DNA from: Fasciolopsis buskii
Lineage: Eukaryota; Platyhelminthes; Trematoda; Plagiorchiida; Fasciolidae
Assembly: GCA_008360955.1 (NCBI GenBank)
Contig: LUCM01006787.1
Span: 229,561 to 293,560, forward strand
Direction of reading: 5' to 3'
Length of the DNA stretch: 64,000 nt
The notes under the pieces were generated by a model. That model was not told the origin of the DNA and searched no databases. It saw only the letters and a list, made by a program, of their open reading frames with translations. Shown here piece by piece: positions 1 to 13,073 of this stretch; position 1 is the stretch's first letter; each line of letters opens with the position of its first letter. A program made the translations under genes and the position numbers.

Positions 1-205
1 CAAGGGCGTGTCATTTCGAATCCATTTAACCAACTTCGTTCATCATGTAGCGAGATCTGAATAGCTCAGGTTGGCTTATCCCGGCACAATGGACGTTCAC
101 ACTCAAAGTGGTGGGGACAATTGATCGGTTGCTCATGTTGTCCGTGTTTGGTAGCGTGTCACCTTGCTCACATGATTCGTTGGATCAAAAAGAGGAGTGC
201 TACAG

Positions 206-317
206 GCATGGACAACCCAACTATTCAAAGTTCGCAATCGATCAAGTTTGTCGGAGCTCGAACGTGATGTTTTAAAACTCATACGCCGTAATCCCTTTAG
301 CCGCACCCCACTAGCAG
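206..317 (+). CDS. candidate internal exon, unrecognised gene
   Basis: A CAG acceptor at 203-205 opens a 37-codon frame that ends at a GCAG/GTAATT donor. It starts in phase 0 and ends in phase 1. The peptide includes SSLSELERDVLKLIRR, an amphipathic and charged stretch. The next candidate (1026-1125) opens with two leading bases, so the two would join in frame. I recognise no family. The frame could be chance; only the splice sites and phase agreement support it. Confidence 0.2.
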
Positions 318-1025
318 GTAATTCCTTGTTTCCCGAAATGTGCATCCGAAAGGGAAATGGAATACACTTGAACTTTTCTACCAGCAGTTATCAAGCTGAC
401 TCTGTTAGGAAAAATAATTTTTGGCAAGCTTATTCATGGCAGATTGCTTCAAATCACGATGAGAGCACGAATTAATTAATCATTACTTCGACATCCTATC
501 GAATGAATAATCGACTGCTACATTACCGCAAGACGTGACTAATGAGTTGATCCATCCACTTTGTTATTTAAACTGATAAGAAACCTATTATATGAATTTG
601 GTTCTGCTGTACAGAAGTTTCATATAACTTCATTGTACTTTGGGTTGAATTTGACCATGAGGTTCATTTTCTCCAACAACAAAGGTAACTGCCGGCACTG
701 AAACACAGCTCGCTTTTCATGATAGGATATCGTTTATCTGAAATGATTACTACACTGAAGGTATTCCTAATGATCAGAACCGTAAAAATAGACTAAAATT
801 TTAGTTCTTCATTCGATTGCAGTGTTATAATTACGAGGGTTTCGGAAAAAATCGCGTCAGTTTAACAGATGTTTAGTGTGATTTTTGTGGAATTTGATTG
901 TCGACATGTCTCGTTCAACTAGTGCCTGACCAAAAGCAAATGAAAACAGAGGACGAACTACTACTGATCGCATCTTCTCAGTTTGACCGAAAAAAGTCTC
1001 CTTGGAAAAGCCTGATTTTATGCAG

Positions 1026-1125
1026 GATATCTGATCGTTGCCAATGCTTTACTGTTCTTCGCCTCTATTTATCTCCTCTTTCATTTTATGGAACATCGCG
1101 AAGAAGGGGAAGCGTATCGAACTAA
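1026..1125 (+). CDS. candidate exon with a transmembrane helix
   Basis: An acceptor ATGCAG precedes a frame beginning with a run of about 20 hydrophobic residues (YLIVANALLFFASIYLLFHF) followed by a charged tail (MEHREEGEAYRTK), a typical membrane-helix and stop-transfer pattern. It can be entered in phase 1 from 206-317. A GTGAAT donor follows at 1126. A second hydrophobic frame (around 1164-1230) follows a 38-base possible mini-intron, but its phase does not fit. No family is recognised. Confidence 0.22.
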
Positions 1126-2246
1126 GTGAATTAGCCAAATCAAGTGAGCTCTTCCCATTACAGTCAGTACTGTCTATTACCATTGTTATGTCTCTCTCTC
1201 TTGTTGTTGCATTACTTTTGGCCAAACCGATCATCATTGAATCACCAGCCTTTTTCAGCCCTCACCCGTTACCCTACCTGGCTTGGCCTCAATTTGTGTA
1301 GCTAGAAATGCGTGTCAACCATGGGTGATGCAGTGAGAAAGACAACCCCCTCCGGTAGTTGTTTGCTTTCGGAGTCTTTAAAACTGGAATCAAATTACAT
1401 CATTCGAAATGGATTGATCATGCCTTCAAGAAGATAGCGGAGCGCTGAGCGAGGGAGCAAGAGATAGATAGAGAGGGTAAAGTTGGTGGAGAGAAGTACT
1501 GGCAGGGGATATAGGAGTGGGTAAGCCGAACACATTCATTCGGCTACATACTGACATGGGATCAGAAGGTGGAAGTTGAATTACCACGAGTAGGTCTCAG
1601 ATGGGGAAGCAGACGCGATCAGAAGGGAAAACAGATAAGAAGCACTTTTGTTTTTGTAGTGTATCTGCAACCTCTAAATTACCGACCATTTTTTGTGCAG
1701 CAAACTGTTTTGTAAAAGATCAGGCTAGAGTAAGCTTCTCAGTGGTTTTAGAATTTCCAGTCTGCATAGACAATACCAGGCGCTTGATAATGCCAGTACG
1801 AATAATGTTAGGCTTCATAATATCGTATCATTTAACTCTGACATCGAACCACCATGCATTCAACGGATAGCAGGACAAAAGAAGATTCCACTTTTGGATT
1901 ATTTTTGTGTCTTTCTTTTATGTACCCCTGGTCCGTTTCTGTACCACCTTTCGATCACCAACGGATCAACTGATGTGTCGCTGCGAAATCACTGGAAGAT
2001 TTGTTTGTCCACAAACCAATAAATCCATGACGATAGGCTACCACGTTTAGTTGGAACTCCGACGGATAGGCCAACCCTACCTTGCCCTGTCCAAACATAC
2101 CGCACCGTGAAGTACAAGAATCTGATAGCTGGATAATCGAACCACCGCTTATACGAAATATTTTCGCAGCCAGTAACTGTACTGCAGTCTGAGAATCATC
2201 TACCTTAGTGGAAAACGGCCTGCCGGTTATTGATTGGCTTATTCAG

Positions 2247-2384
2247 GTAAATATTACAAACTTCCCATGGCTGAATCATGTTCGGAAGTAACTGAGGTTG
2301 TCAAGGTTCTTGCAAATAAGTCTACCGTAGACATTGGAAAAAATATCAGACAAATGAATGCTACCCAAGTACTTCTCACGGATG
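2247..2384 (+). CDS. candidate internal exon, unrecognised gene
   Basis: The acceptor TTCAG at 2242-2246 is followed by 46 codons open to a GATG/GTATAT donor. Both ends are phase 1, so the exon is symmetric. The peptide (KYYKLPMAESCSEVTEVVKV and onward) is hydrophilic with an alternating acidic and basic pattern. I see no signature motif. Support is limited to splice sites and an open frame. Confidence 0.2.
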
Positions 2385-3188
2385 GTATATTACTAACTAT
2401 TTGTTTCCGCTTTCATGTACTTCGTCACAATTCCCTGGTATTTCATGAAGTAGGCGATAGTCTACTCTAGAGCAGCTAGTGACAACTGATGTTCTGCGAA
2501 GACAATCGAATCTGGGACCGACTTATACGTAATAAAATCGTAAGCAACCAACCGTATCTCGGAAGCTTGACAACTGACCTCGATCCATTCTCAAAACCTG
2601 AAATGTCCCAGTTACAATGCAGTCATGATCTTACTCAGTAAGCTGTGGCAGACAGTTTAGACGCGCGCAGAATCTTTCCATGTCGGTATGTCATTAATTT
2701 ATTCCCCGTTCCCTGTTTGGTGCGTCCAGGCGGTTGCCAGCAGATTCGAATGCTGCACTTTCAATCCAGCTTAGTCGAAGTTATGCAAATTTTGAATCCC
2801 GTTTCTGACCGCAACATGGACTGACAGATTCCCGGTCATCCTACCCTTCCCCGACAGCATCCGCACAAAATTTAGTGGCCTATTAGGCTGGATCAAACAG
2901 ACAGTAACACTACAATTACCGCGAAAGTCTGGTTAAAACGAAGTCGGTTTTTGAATTGAATAAACCTTTTCAATGTTTTTGCGTCCTGAGACAAAACAAA
3001 GTGAAGATAATTCAACGTTTCGGGGCAAAGTTGCTATCCAATAAGGGTTACTAAAAGGCCAGTCCAACAGTGGTTTCGTTTTTAGTTGCCACTATCTTGT
3101 AGATATAGTTATATACTACTGTCCCCTTCTTCTTCGGAATGTCATGGGGAAAATTTATAGAAAATCTTCTTGAATGGTAATAATGCAG

Positions 3189-3597
3189 CTGTGCACCGGT
3201 TACATGACTCAATACGATGCAGCACTGTTGATCGTACAGCCACACAAACCAGCCAATCAGAAATTAGGTGATCCAGAACTAAATAAGTCCGCTCCTCTTC
3301 CCCCTGTGAGTTGGAGCATCCCAATACGTCCTAATGGTCCGATTATTTTAAACACTACCCAGGAAGCGGGAATGCGGTATCAATTTTCCCGTTTACTGTC
3401 TTCATGGGTTGTGTAATCTGCTGGTTATTGTCCATTACTTTTAGGTCACAATTCCAATTCCGGCTGCTTACCACCGCTCTGATGAATGCGGAAATTTTCG
3501 CAGCTTCGCAACAACAGATGTACTCGTAGCACCAGTTGGCCCTGAAATGTTGTCAACTGGTCCAGAGAATATCTTTGTTGGCTCTGTGATCAGACCG
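3189..3597 (+). CDS. candidate exon pair with a 37-base intron
   Basis: Two phase-0 frames, 3189-3407 (73 codons) and 3445-3597 (51 codons, then TGA), are separated by a possible mini-intron at 3408-3444 that begins GTTGTG and ends with a TTACTTTTAG acceptor. The first half contains APLPPVSWSIPIRPNGPI, which loosely recalls the start of a fibronectin type III repeat (conserved Trp, then PNG). The second continues VTIPIPAAYHRSDECGNF. Mini-introns of this size are common in schistosome-like genes. The FN3 resemblance is weak, and an alternative is two chance frames. Confidence 0.28.
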
Positions 3598-6191
3598 TGA
3601 AATCTGTGCACTTTAGCTGACCCCATTCTCACAGTGGCTTAGAAAAACAGACAAACTGATACCAAACGCGACACGCTCATTCGACACTGACGAAACAATC
3701 ATAGATTCACACCTAGGGTAGATTCTTGTAAGTCATTGACAAAGATGTGTTCATGTCATCTCATTTCAGTCCATTGCCATTGACCAGTCACCAAGACTCT
3801 GGTGTCATATTTGAGCAGTGCAAGATTGCAGTTCATTACACGATTAGCTTTCATTCATTTCTGCTAAAGACTGACAGTGTTCGGTTTTATCACCACAGTT
3901 TTGCTGTACATACTTCGTGGATCTGATACTCTAACAATTTGGCTTCCTCCCTTCTGATCACGACATTCAAGGACACTCGGTTCCAGCCTAAAATTATCAT
4001 AAATGACACCGAGTTTCTCGGCATTTCTTGTTTCTTTGATTTAGGAGGAAATCAAGTCACAGATGTGATGATTTGATAAGGATGAGAAAATGGGTTTGGG
4101 CAATCCATCCTGGCTCACGAATCCTGTTCAGAATAAGCAACCAGATTTCATTGTATTATTAGACGGGACTCACATCTGGTGTGCTCGAAAACTGCATTCT
4201 GGCACATTTTTAATAATGATCATGAACGAAGTGAAATTGTCATAATCCTGAAGTTGTCAAACCATCGCTACTCCCATTAATTTGTGTAGCTTACGGAGTA
4301 ACATTGTGGCAACACTATGCCTTTAAATTTTCTATTCCAGTGACGGAAATATATATGGACTTGGCATACAAGTTAGGCGAACAGATTTTCGTAACTTTAG
4401 GCGAAAGTTTCATGACAAGTGTTACCTTCAGAACTCCTAGTCAGACTGCCTAAGCTCTGTCCACTCTCTAACCCGTGAGGTATTCTTTCAAGAAAACTGG
4501 CTTGTTTCGTAATCAGTAACATGGCTTTCTTAGAAAGCAACTTTTGGTTGGTCTACGCTCAACGAAAGAGTGATTCTATCTACTTTTCGTTTTGCTGCTC
4601 AGGATAAGGCGCTCTATGCTTCACTGGCGCCAAATATTGCGACTACATTGATTTCATCTATCCCTTCGTTGGTGATGGTTTTAATCATCTAGATTGTCTG
4701 AACGAACTTGATGTCTAGATTTATTTCCCATTACTGCCATCTAAGATTACTAAGTGTTGGTAATCCTTTTAGTTTGCAGTGCATTTCCCACCACATACCA
4801 TTGTTCAATAACACCACAAGCTTATCGATTCATAGGGAATGATTTCGCAATGATTTTTCTATCGATTACTTTGGAATGAGTTTAATGTGCCAAAAGGTTT
4901 TCGAATCACATACATGGGTTATGCGTTCCATCAAATACTGACTCTGATTTATCTTTTGGTATTACTAAATGTAGATTGCTTCGTATGTTGGTTACCGAAT
5001 TTTGTATTTCACGCATCAGCAGCTCTAGGTGACTACGCCACCCGATTTGTTGTCTCAATGTCGAATCCACAAAGCCGTACACGGCCAATCACGTTTCATG
5101 AGCGCAAAAATAAATAAACAGTCACAAGGGGGAATGAAGTCAAATGTTTCCCATTTGCTTCATAATGGAATAGAAAGAGAAGCGGTCGTCATTTTGAACA
5201 AAACCATGGTGCTAGTGTCCAAGCCCACCGAGGAATCAGAACCGAAACATTGGAATACAACTTTTTTCGAGGTCATGAAAGTTTCAGCACTAAGAAACAA
5301 AATTTATTGAATGAAGCAGACCGGGGAAATGCAACGATAACCTTTTGTCGATCCGGGACCAAGAGAAATAAAGCCAGATTGCTACGGACCCCAGACCCCC
5401 TCTCGCCAACTGGGGCATCCAAGAGTCATTTGAATAAAGACAGTCAACGCACAGTTGCCAAAAATGTATTTTTTTTGTTCCTAGTAAACTCAAACACGCG
5501 GACTGCAAAATCAGTTGTAAAGCATGGTGAAGCTTCAGAAAAACTCAGGCTTGGTAGTGGATAAAAGTTAGGAGAATAGCAGATGCACTAATTGGACATC
5601 AGTAATAAATGTCGAGCAAAATCCCTGAGAATGTGAGCATGATTTCCAGTTCCAGGGTTCCTGAAGGACGAACAAAGAAGAAAAGAAAGCTACAAATTTT
5701 CTATTTACTCAAATCGATTCTATTCGTGGATCGATCATGCATACTAATGGAGATACAACCGAGATTGGATGCATGTGTGCTCATCAGAGAAGACTTTTAT
5801 CATCACCAGATAATACTGAGATGGCGAACAAAGGTGTTAGCGAATTCTCCCACACTAATCAGCACTATGGATCACAATCGGGGAAGAAATCATTCCTCGG
5901 GCTCAACATCTCATAACAAGTAGAGGCATATGTGACCAATTTAAGAGATGAAACAAAAAGGTGAACATTCCGTGTAACGTTAAGCGACACAGCCTCAATC
6001 CCTGTCGGATAATCCGACACACTGAATGTGCGAAAACTAACCATAATGGGGAACGAAAAACCGAAACACGGCTATTACCTTTTTTGTCCTGAGCCCACCT
6101 GGGTCAGGCAACAAAAAGAGACAGAGATTTAAGATTACGTGGATTTAGAGATCTCTTATAATTGCAACGTTTCATTTTGCTTGCATTTAAG

Positions 6192-6573
6192 CAGTACAGC
6201 AAAGTGCACACTATTTTCAAGAAGGTATCCACAACCAATAACGCTCTCCTACGTGAGGAAATGCTCGCCATTCAGAATCTATGTGACTATCAGGTAAGAA
6301 GGCCCGCAGCGAGTCAAATGCACTGGTCGAGAACAGAATCACCTGTCGGAGAAGGTGGATTTATCCCTAGATTGTAATGTATTTCCGGGATGTGCGTTTA
6401 CACGGTAGAAAATGAGGAAATCAGGACACTTTAGTAGGTTTGGATTTTGTTTTTTTATTAAACTTACCGGAAGCTCGCAGTTTTATAAGCCAATTCGTTA
6501 TGATCACTTCAACTGGAGTAAATCTGTCAAAAATTACTGCGAAATTCGATCAAAAGTTGAACGTTCTGTTCAC
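6192..6573 (+). CDS. candidate exon pair, unrecognised gene
   Basis: The first exon, 6192-6293, lies between a TTGCATTTAAG acceptor and a strong CAG/GTAAGA donor. It is exactly 34 codons, phase 0 at both ends, with a helical-looking peptide ending REEMLAIQNLCDYQ. A second phase-0 frame opens after a CGCAG acceptor at 6481 (FYKPIRYDHFNWSKSV and onward), with a possible donor at 6574 or further reading to 6780. The two are compatible. I do not recognise the product. This is one of the better splice-site pairs on the plus strand. Confidence 0.3.
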
Positions 6574-6780
6574 GTAGAGACGCTGGTCCAGCAAGAAACA
6601 GTCGAACATGGGAAAGGGTGGGACTATGTGCAGGCAGGATGTGTTCAGACCTCAGAGAGACAGGCGAGACCAGAGGCGAATTCTAATCCAATTCGCCTGC
6701 CGATTCACGTAGTTTTGTCACGGCAGTATTCGCCACTGGTCGTCGGTATTTCCCCACAAACCAGAATTCTTTTCGGCTGA

Positions 6781-9700
6781 AGAAATGCATAGATTGTTTG
6801 ATTCAAAAGCACTAACCATAGAATGGAAGTTTGCTTGTGATGTGACAACTAACGTCTAGTATGAATAAGTCGAACAGATTGTTTAGTGGTATTGTGTGTA
6901 TACAACGGAACAATGTACCTTTTCCGTGTAACTGTCCTTCTGGTGAGATGACTAAAATCCATAAGATGCATGAATCATGAGCACGGTGCTTTCATGATCT
7001 TCAGCAATCAGTTTAATGTTGACTCTGTTCAATGAATCGTGCGCTGCACACCTATGATCGCCCCCTATTCGTGTTGCGTAGCCTTTACCGTATATTACTT
7101 TTTACGGCTGCAGATGAAGGAGAATGTGCAGAAACTATCCAAGTGATGCCGGTTTTTTAATCTGCCTGAATTTCTGTCCTGTTGATCTACATTAACGCCA
7201 ACTGTCTAGGCAAGCGAACTCAGTGTGTGTGGTTTGAAACCACCCAAATATAAACATGAATTCTAGAATGACAGTGGGTTAGATCCGAGATTCTTGCATT
7301 TAGGACCCATACGGAACAACCTCAGAGCATTGGTATGAAAAACACGCGGGATTGGTGAGTACCACTTCCAGTCAAGACAAACCAACCAAAACCTTGCACG
7401 CCCGGATGGAGGTGAGCATATGAAGCTTGAACGAAACAACACTAATCGCACAAACCGCGTCGAAGAGCAAAAAGGAGGGCAGTAATCGAAAAACTATGGG
7501 GACCTATGAGAACCGTCTTCCTTTGCTGCCGGTGTTGGTGACCACCAAGGTCTGAATTCCAAATTTCCATTCTCTCGTAAAAGGACAGTGCTCGGAAGAC
7601 TACTGTTCATAAGTTCGAATGAGCAAGAAGGGATCGTCGTGGATGTGAACTGAATTGAGGGAAGAGATTAGGGTCTACGAAAATGCCGAATGGAAATTGT
7701 CATCGTTGTCAGATGCGAAAATGCTCCAACCTGAATCACAGAATTTCAAGCCGTTTTGAACTAAGAAATCTGAATTCATATGCTTATAGATTCCGTTCCA
7801 GCTTGCACCAACAATGCGCAACTGATTTTATAACACACAACTTAGGTGTTGACTGTAGAATACTTTTGCTCACACATCCGGTTGAGTTTCGTTTTCTGAA
7901 ATGAGTCGTGGATGTCCCAGTCGGCAAGAAGTAATCCGGGGCCCCCATTAAAATGTCCAGTTATGTGTTTTGGTCCCGGATTCACAAAAGATTGCCCTAG
8001 CGTTAATCGAACCGGTTTTTACAATGGCAAAAGCAACACCTTCAACACGGAAAACGACAACATTGGCAGCAACGACAATCTGACAATTTGGCTGAAATTA
8101 TCTGATCCCAACCACATAAACTAAATGCCATCTATGCTGAATCACTGTGGAAAATCCAGGCCTGGAAACTGAAAAATTTTCACTCACACAACCCATTTGA
8201 ATAGCAAAACTCATGCACAAACGCTAATTATACATGTGCAAGGAGCTGTCCCACTCCAACGGTTTATGGTTTTCTGTGTGCTTTCCTGTGTTCCCTCTCA
8301 CTGCACACACATGCACGCATACACACACACACGTGGGTGCACCCCCATGTGTGTTGCCCTGACGGATGCAAACCAGTTGGTAAGTAACCGGTTCGGTGTC
8401 CGTTCTGCCTTCGTTCGTCAGAGCAGTTAATCAACGTGTTTGCGAACGACAGAAATGAAGTTATTTTCGCGGTGTGAACCGAATTCGGCAGATAGTCGCA
8501 AAGCTGCAACATCCGTCTTAGGGATATCTTTCAGATGCAAGTCAAGCCTGACAGAAATTCGTTCTCATAGACCCATGGTTATTGTGAAAACCTGTAGCGT
8601 TCAGTTTATTTCAATTAGTCGGTTTAAATAAATAGACGAATCCAATAATAATACATTTACTGTATGGATTAAAATTTGATCGAAGTTATGCACCGGAACC
8701 CCAAAACAGTCAACTGTAGACCGAGAAGCAAGAAAACTGTTTCCTATTGTTCTGTAACAGAATTTCACACATCACTATTTAGTACTTCTGGAGAATTGCA
8801 GTATGATCTGCACGGATCTACGGGTGCCGTCAGAACTAACGCAACAAGGGTTAGACGTTTTTCAAGCTACACCGCTGCATCATGAATAACGAAATAATTA
8901 AATCAATGTTCGATCATCAGCTCAGGAATGATAAGCAGTGGGTTTAGCTCTTATTGATCGAATTGAAATGCTCAAAATTTAGCTACAATTTCATTTGTTC
9001 ACCCCACTAATCACTATCATCAATGAAGGGCTATTAGTCCACAATACGGCTTATTCACAATAAAATAGGACGCAATTTTACAGAAAAGGAGTCCAAATTC
9101 CCTGACGCTGCATGAATCTACCTTTGTTAGACAGTAGTTTTTTGTTCACAATTTTGACCTCGGAGTAAAGTTTGTGAGTAGACCACTGGGGCTTTTCTCA
9201 TCCAGGCGCCACACATGATCTCATCACCATCAAGGTACACAGTGCAAAGGGCACCTAAATTAATTAGACCTCAGAGAGTTAAACGTACGTTCACGAAAAT
9301 AATTGCGAACTCTGAATCAAATTATCTACTCGGTTTAGCATAGCTACTGAATCCCGGTGAAACACTACACGACTATTTCTCGAGGACATCATTTTCCCAT
9401 GTGGTTTCCTTGGGTTGAAAACCAGAATATTTTTAGCATGATGGTGACAAGTTTCGGCCGCTCAAAAGGCCCACTGATAAGGTTGGTCGTGACTCATCGC
9501 TTCCCGACTGATTAGTCCTGACGAATGTAAAGCTATGAAAGAATCTTGATCAGGTATTCGTTTACTGAAACACTCCGTCCTTCTTTATCCAGTTAGTGAA
9601 AATACGAAGACGGACATTATGAAATGCTTTCATTTCCATGTTAGTGTCTACTGTTCAAATTGCACCTTTCACGCACAAATTCAGGTCATCCGGTCAACCA

Positions 9701-10751
9701 TACACTCGGCAAGCAGTTGGACTTGAGTTTCTCTCTTGATAGAGCTCATCAGTAGTGTCTATGCTCCACCAGTTCCAAAGTTTGAACTCCGGCTTTTCAA
9801 CTGGAAAGCCTGTGTCTGCCACCAGCTCCCAGAATTTGCCTCACATTTGTAAATTACCAACTTGCATCATCATTCTATTTACGATAGATTTTGTCGAAGC
9901 GGTTCGTGGAAATTTCGTGAATTTCGCATTTGAACTCGTGTGACTGATGCCAGGGAAAGCCAGTGGTTTGCAGTAGTCGTTTTTCCATAAAGGCAAAGAA
10001 GATTTTCTGAATTGGCTAACATGGCCTTGCCAAGGGCTAGTACTTCGACTGACCGGATCATGTCACTGTCGAAACATGTTTTGCGATACCTGGTGCTGGG
10101 CTTCTCGTCGGAATTTGTTCGATGCATTCTAGCTGGACTTGCGAAATTCGGTCATGTCTGGCGGCAGTCAGCCTTGTCGAGCTAATGATTTTTCTTAACC
10201 TTAAATGGCTTAGTAACCTCAATTACTTCACAAGACCTAATCTTGCTTTGCTTCTTCAATCCTCCAACTTGAACTATTGATGCTATCCGTCTGTCCGATT
10301 TTCATGAAAAGGGGGAATGTTCATCGCTTAGTAAACTTGAGATGAATAAAATTGCCAAAATATTCCGATATGACTGGTCCTTCATCTCACTAAGATGTTT
10401 CGGTTAGGGTTTCTTCTCGAATTAATTTATTTATAGTAACCTTATTTGATTTAAACAACTGGACAACCTTTGACGTTTATTCATCCTTTTTACTTTTGGG
10501 GCACATTTTTGGCTGAAGTGTCATGAAAACGACATTGACATCTAACTTAGTGCATCCAGGGAACTTTTACTTCAAGGTTATCTGGGAATCCTATGAGAAT
10601 TCTCGTTAATTAAAATTAGTGCTGTTCAATAGCAAAAGTCGTTGTCCAGCCTTAACTCACCACTCCAGTAACTATTGGTAAATAATAGAAACACTGTACA
10701 GCTGTTTCAATCTTGTTAGAAATCAGCAACAACGAATATCCCAACGAGAAT
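6781..10751. other. no supportable gene; simple repeat and one weak exon candidate
   Basis: I see no recognisable protein, RNA or transposon signature here. An AC-rich simple repeat lies at about 8309-8333. A frame at 8761-8849, after a good TTCTGTAACAG acceptor, is open for 29 codons, which is too short to weigh. Confidence 0.5.
8309..8333. repeat. imperfect (AC)n microsatellite
   Basis: Alternating CA dinucleotides interrupted by TGC and GCAT steps. Confidence 0.85.
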
Positions 10752-10865
10752 AAAACAGCTATACCGTGCTTCTGTGGTTTAGTAATGGTCAGCGGAGCGT
10801 TAATATCACATGATGAATTAGTCCACAAACCATACAACCTTCTACTATTAACACTAACAACCTTA
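10752..10865 (+). repeat. decayed SINE body copy
   Basis: This matches, with many substitutions, the body of the SINE at 18755-18870. In order it shares an AAACAGCT block, a GTGCT(T/C)C block, GGTCAG(C/T)(G/T)GAGCG, ATATCACATG(A/G)TGAATTA and the TCTACTA tail. The tRNA-like head is absent. Its tail coincides with the left edge of the perfect inverted repeat at 10836. Confidence 0.6.
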
Positions 10866-11208
10866 AACGATTTAAAATATTCCAATTGCTGAAAAATCAA
10901 CTTTGACTTGATGCGCGATTATGCCTTCTGCGAAAAAGGTCGATGTATCTGGATTTATAACCAAGAATATCTCCCAGAGTCATTTCTACAAGAGTTATGC
11001 TATTTGTACGTTCCTTTAGGCCTTCGTTTTTCATGTTCAAGCACCCAAGGTCAAAAACCTACAAGAACCCATATGACAGTCATTGATGGGATATAGTGGG
11101 AAAAATGCAGCTGATGTTTGTTAATGGTTCCATATCCCCAAGAAATGTTAGGAGACTTACACTGATAAGACCAGGACAAACCAAAGTTTATCAAAATACA
11201 TACAGCTT
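10836..11208 (+). repeat. left arm of perfect inverted repeat
   Basis: These 373 bases recur as their exact reverse complement at 13299-13671. The right arm abuts a 225-N gap. No mismatch was seen over the parts I compared, so the pair is either very recent or an assembly artefact. Confidence 0.9.
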
Positions 11209-11219
11209 AGTCGCAACAG

Positions 11220-11393
11220 GTGCCCGACGCTCTTCAATCCGATCTACGTGAACACCGTATCCATCTCGACTTGCCCCTGCCAGAAAAAACTTCAAAAACC
11301 TTTTCACAGATCATATTAGGATGTTCTATAATACTTGCAAATTGCTTGGTTTCTCCAGTGACAGATGATCACATTCGCACACGGTTTCAAAAG
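11220..11393 (+). CDS. candidate exon, unrecognised gene
   Basis: A 58-codon phase-0 frame lies between a CAACAG acceptor, which has a poor pyrimidine tract, and a CAAAAG/GTACTG donor. The peptide contains SDLREHRIHLDLPLPEKTSK and then a hydrophobic stretch. No family is recognised. It starts just beyond the inverted-repeat edge at 11208, so local assembly may be unreliable. Confidence 0.17.
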
Positions 11394-11976
11394 GTACTGC
11401 TGTCCAGTAGGAAATTATATTTTAGTTCGGTATTATTTTCGCAAATAAAACCATCTGTGGATATCAAACGGGCAGCAACAAATTAATCGAAAATCGCTAA
11501 CACGTGGTGAGCATTAACGACAAAAAATGGGTCATTGTTGGTTGAAAATCTTAATCAAGCTCCCCACAGACAACCGATCGAAGATTAGTAGAGAACACAG
11601 TTTGGGAAATGCAAGCATTTCTTTTAATCTCTTCAAGCCCATACATAAAACATGGTTTTCCACGTTAGAGTACGACAAGGATCAACACCATGAAAATTGA
11701 ACGGTGTCGACAAGCTCAGAAAAATGTTTGACGAACGCCGATTGGCTAACGCCATGGTGCAGCAATCGCAGTGGGCGAAATTTTTTGCGCACAGAGTGTC
11801 GCGTTCAGTCGGTTGAATTCAAAAGTCTACAAAAGAACCAACAGTCCTCCGTTACGGTTCCGTAGAATCATTTAGGCTGTTTTATCAAGGTTACCTTGGT
11901 GACCGAAGGTCATAAGACATGCTTTCGCTCATTGACAGGATCTCGCTGTTTGCGTGTGTAGGCTAAGTGGAATAAA

Positions 11977-12387
11977 GGTCTTGGCGCTGGGCACTAGGTG
12001 CTCCTCATTTCGTAGACCGGGCATGATTGTCCGGCTTCGCCTGTATATGTCTGCAACCGGCACTTCAGGTGTACTGGAAACTTATGTGAGCGGTGTTAAA
12101 TTTGACGCATTTGTTCGTTGTCTGTGAGATTGCGGGTCTCTTGTACGTGTAGAATTTCAGAGTTCAGCCGAGGGGTACGGTTACGCTTAACGTAGAACTA
12201 CCTGTAGCTTTAACTTTTGGTGTATTGAAATATGGTGACACCCTTGGAGTGGGCAGGGTGAGAATAGCACCGTTTCGCTCTAACTGAATTGACTGAAGTT
12301 CCTTTAGGTTCGTTTCGCTATGTGAATCCCAAGATGTTTAGTTGGGCGTAATCCATTGAGACTCCTTAAGAAACTCCGTTTTTTGCA
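11977..12387 (+). repeat. arm 1 of a diverged inverted repeat (foldback)
   Basis: About 400 bases match the reverse complement of 12643-13070 with substitutions and small indels along the whole length. Shared blocks in order are TTGGCG, CATT(T/C)CGTAGACC, CTTCAGGTGTACTGGAA, GAGTGGGCAGGGT, TTCCTTTAGGT, GTGAATC and CTTAAGAAACTCCG. It encodes no recognisable protein. Confidence 0.75.
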
Positions 12388-12642
12388 CTTTGGAAAGGAA
12401 TTGACCGTAACGCTCTTCAGTCACTTGAAATCTTTCATCCACAAGCGAAAGAGAAGATGATAGCACTCTTGCCTTCCTAGATATCTTGATGACTAAGTGT
12501 CCATAGGGAACAATGCAAAAGGCAGTTCACCACAAAGCACTTTGTAGGTGGGCATTGTACATTCGTTCTGCTAGGTTTGGACCTCCTATGCTCATAAAAA
12601 AATTGTCTATTGAGCCCAAATAGTTTGCAGTCGCAGATTAAA

Positions 12643-13070
12643 ATGCAAATAAACGGAGTTTCTTAAGGGTCCCAATGGATTACTGGCCAAATGAAATTAT
12701 ATGGAGATTCACAAGCGAAAACGACCTAAAGGGAATTTAAGTCAAGTTTCAGGTAGAGGGAAAACACGAGTTATTCTCCGACCCTGCCCACTCAAGTGAT
12801 CACTCTACTTCATAATCGGAAAAGGTTAAGAAGCTCAGGTGTTCTCGTAAGCGTACCTACCCCTCTGCTGAACTGAACATTCTACACGCTACAGAAGTAG
12901 ACCCGAATCTCACAGACAATCGAAAAGGCCGTCCAGATTTTAGCACATCTACCCGGCTGCACATATAGTTCCAGTACACCTGAAGCTGCGGTGAGATCAT
13001 TATCATGGCGAACCGGATCAGTGCCTCGGTCTACGGAATGAGGGAGCATGTGCCCCAGACGCCAAAACCG
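12643..13070 (-). repeat. arm 2 of a diverged inverted repeat (foldback)
   Basis: This is the reverse-complement partner of 11977-12387, with a spacer of about 255 bases. Divergence between the arms shows that this is old biology and not an assembly duplication. It could be two inverted copies of one non-autonomous repeat or a foldback element. It ends a few bases before the N gap. Confidence 0.75.
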
Positions 13071-13073
13071 TAT

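Noticed and set aside
11225..11245. CGACGCTCTTC and CCGATCT, close to an Illumina adapter with an inserted segment
   Set aside because: The match needs a four-base insertion and the stretch reads through as an open frame. Unlike the Tn5 end at 18036 it is not at a clear junction. Probably coincidence.
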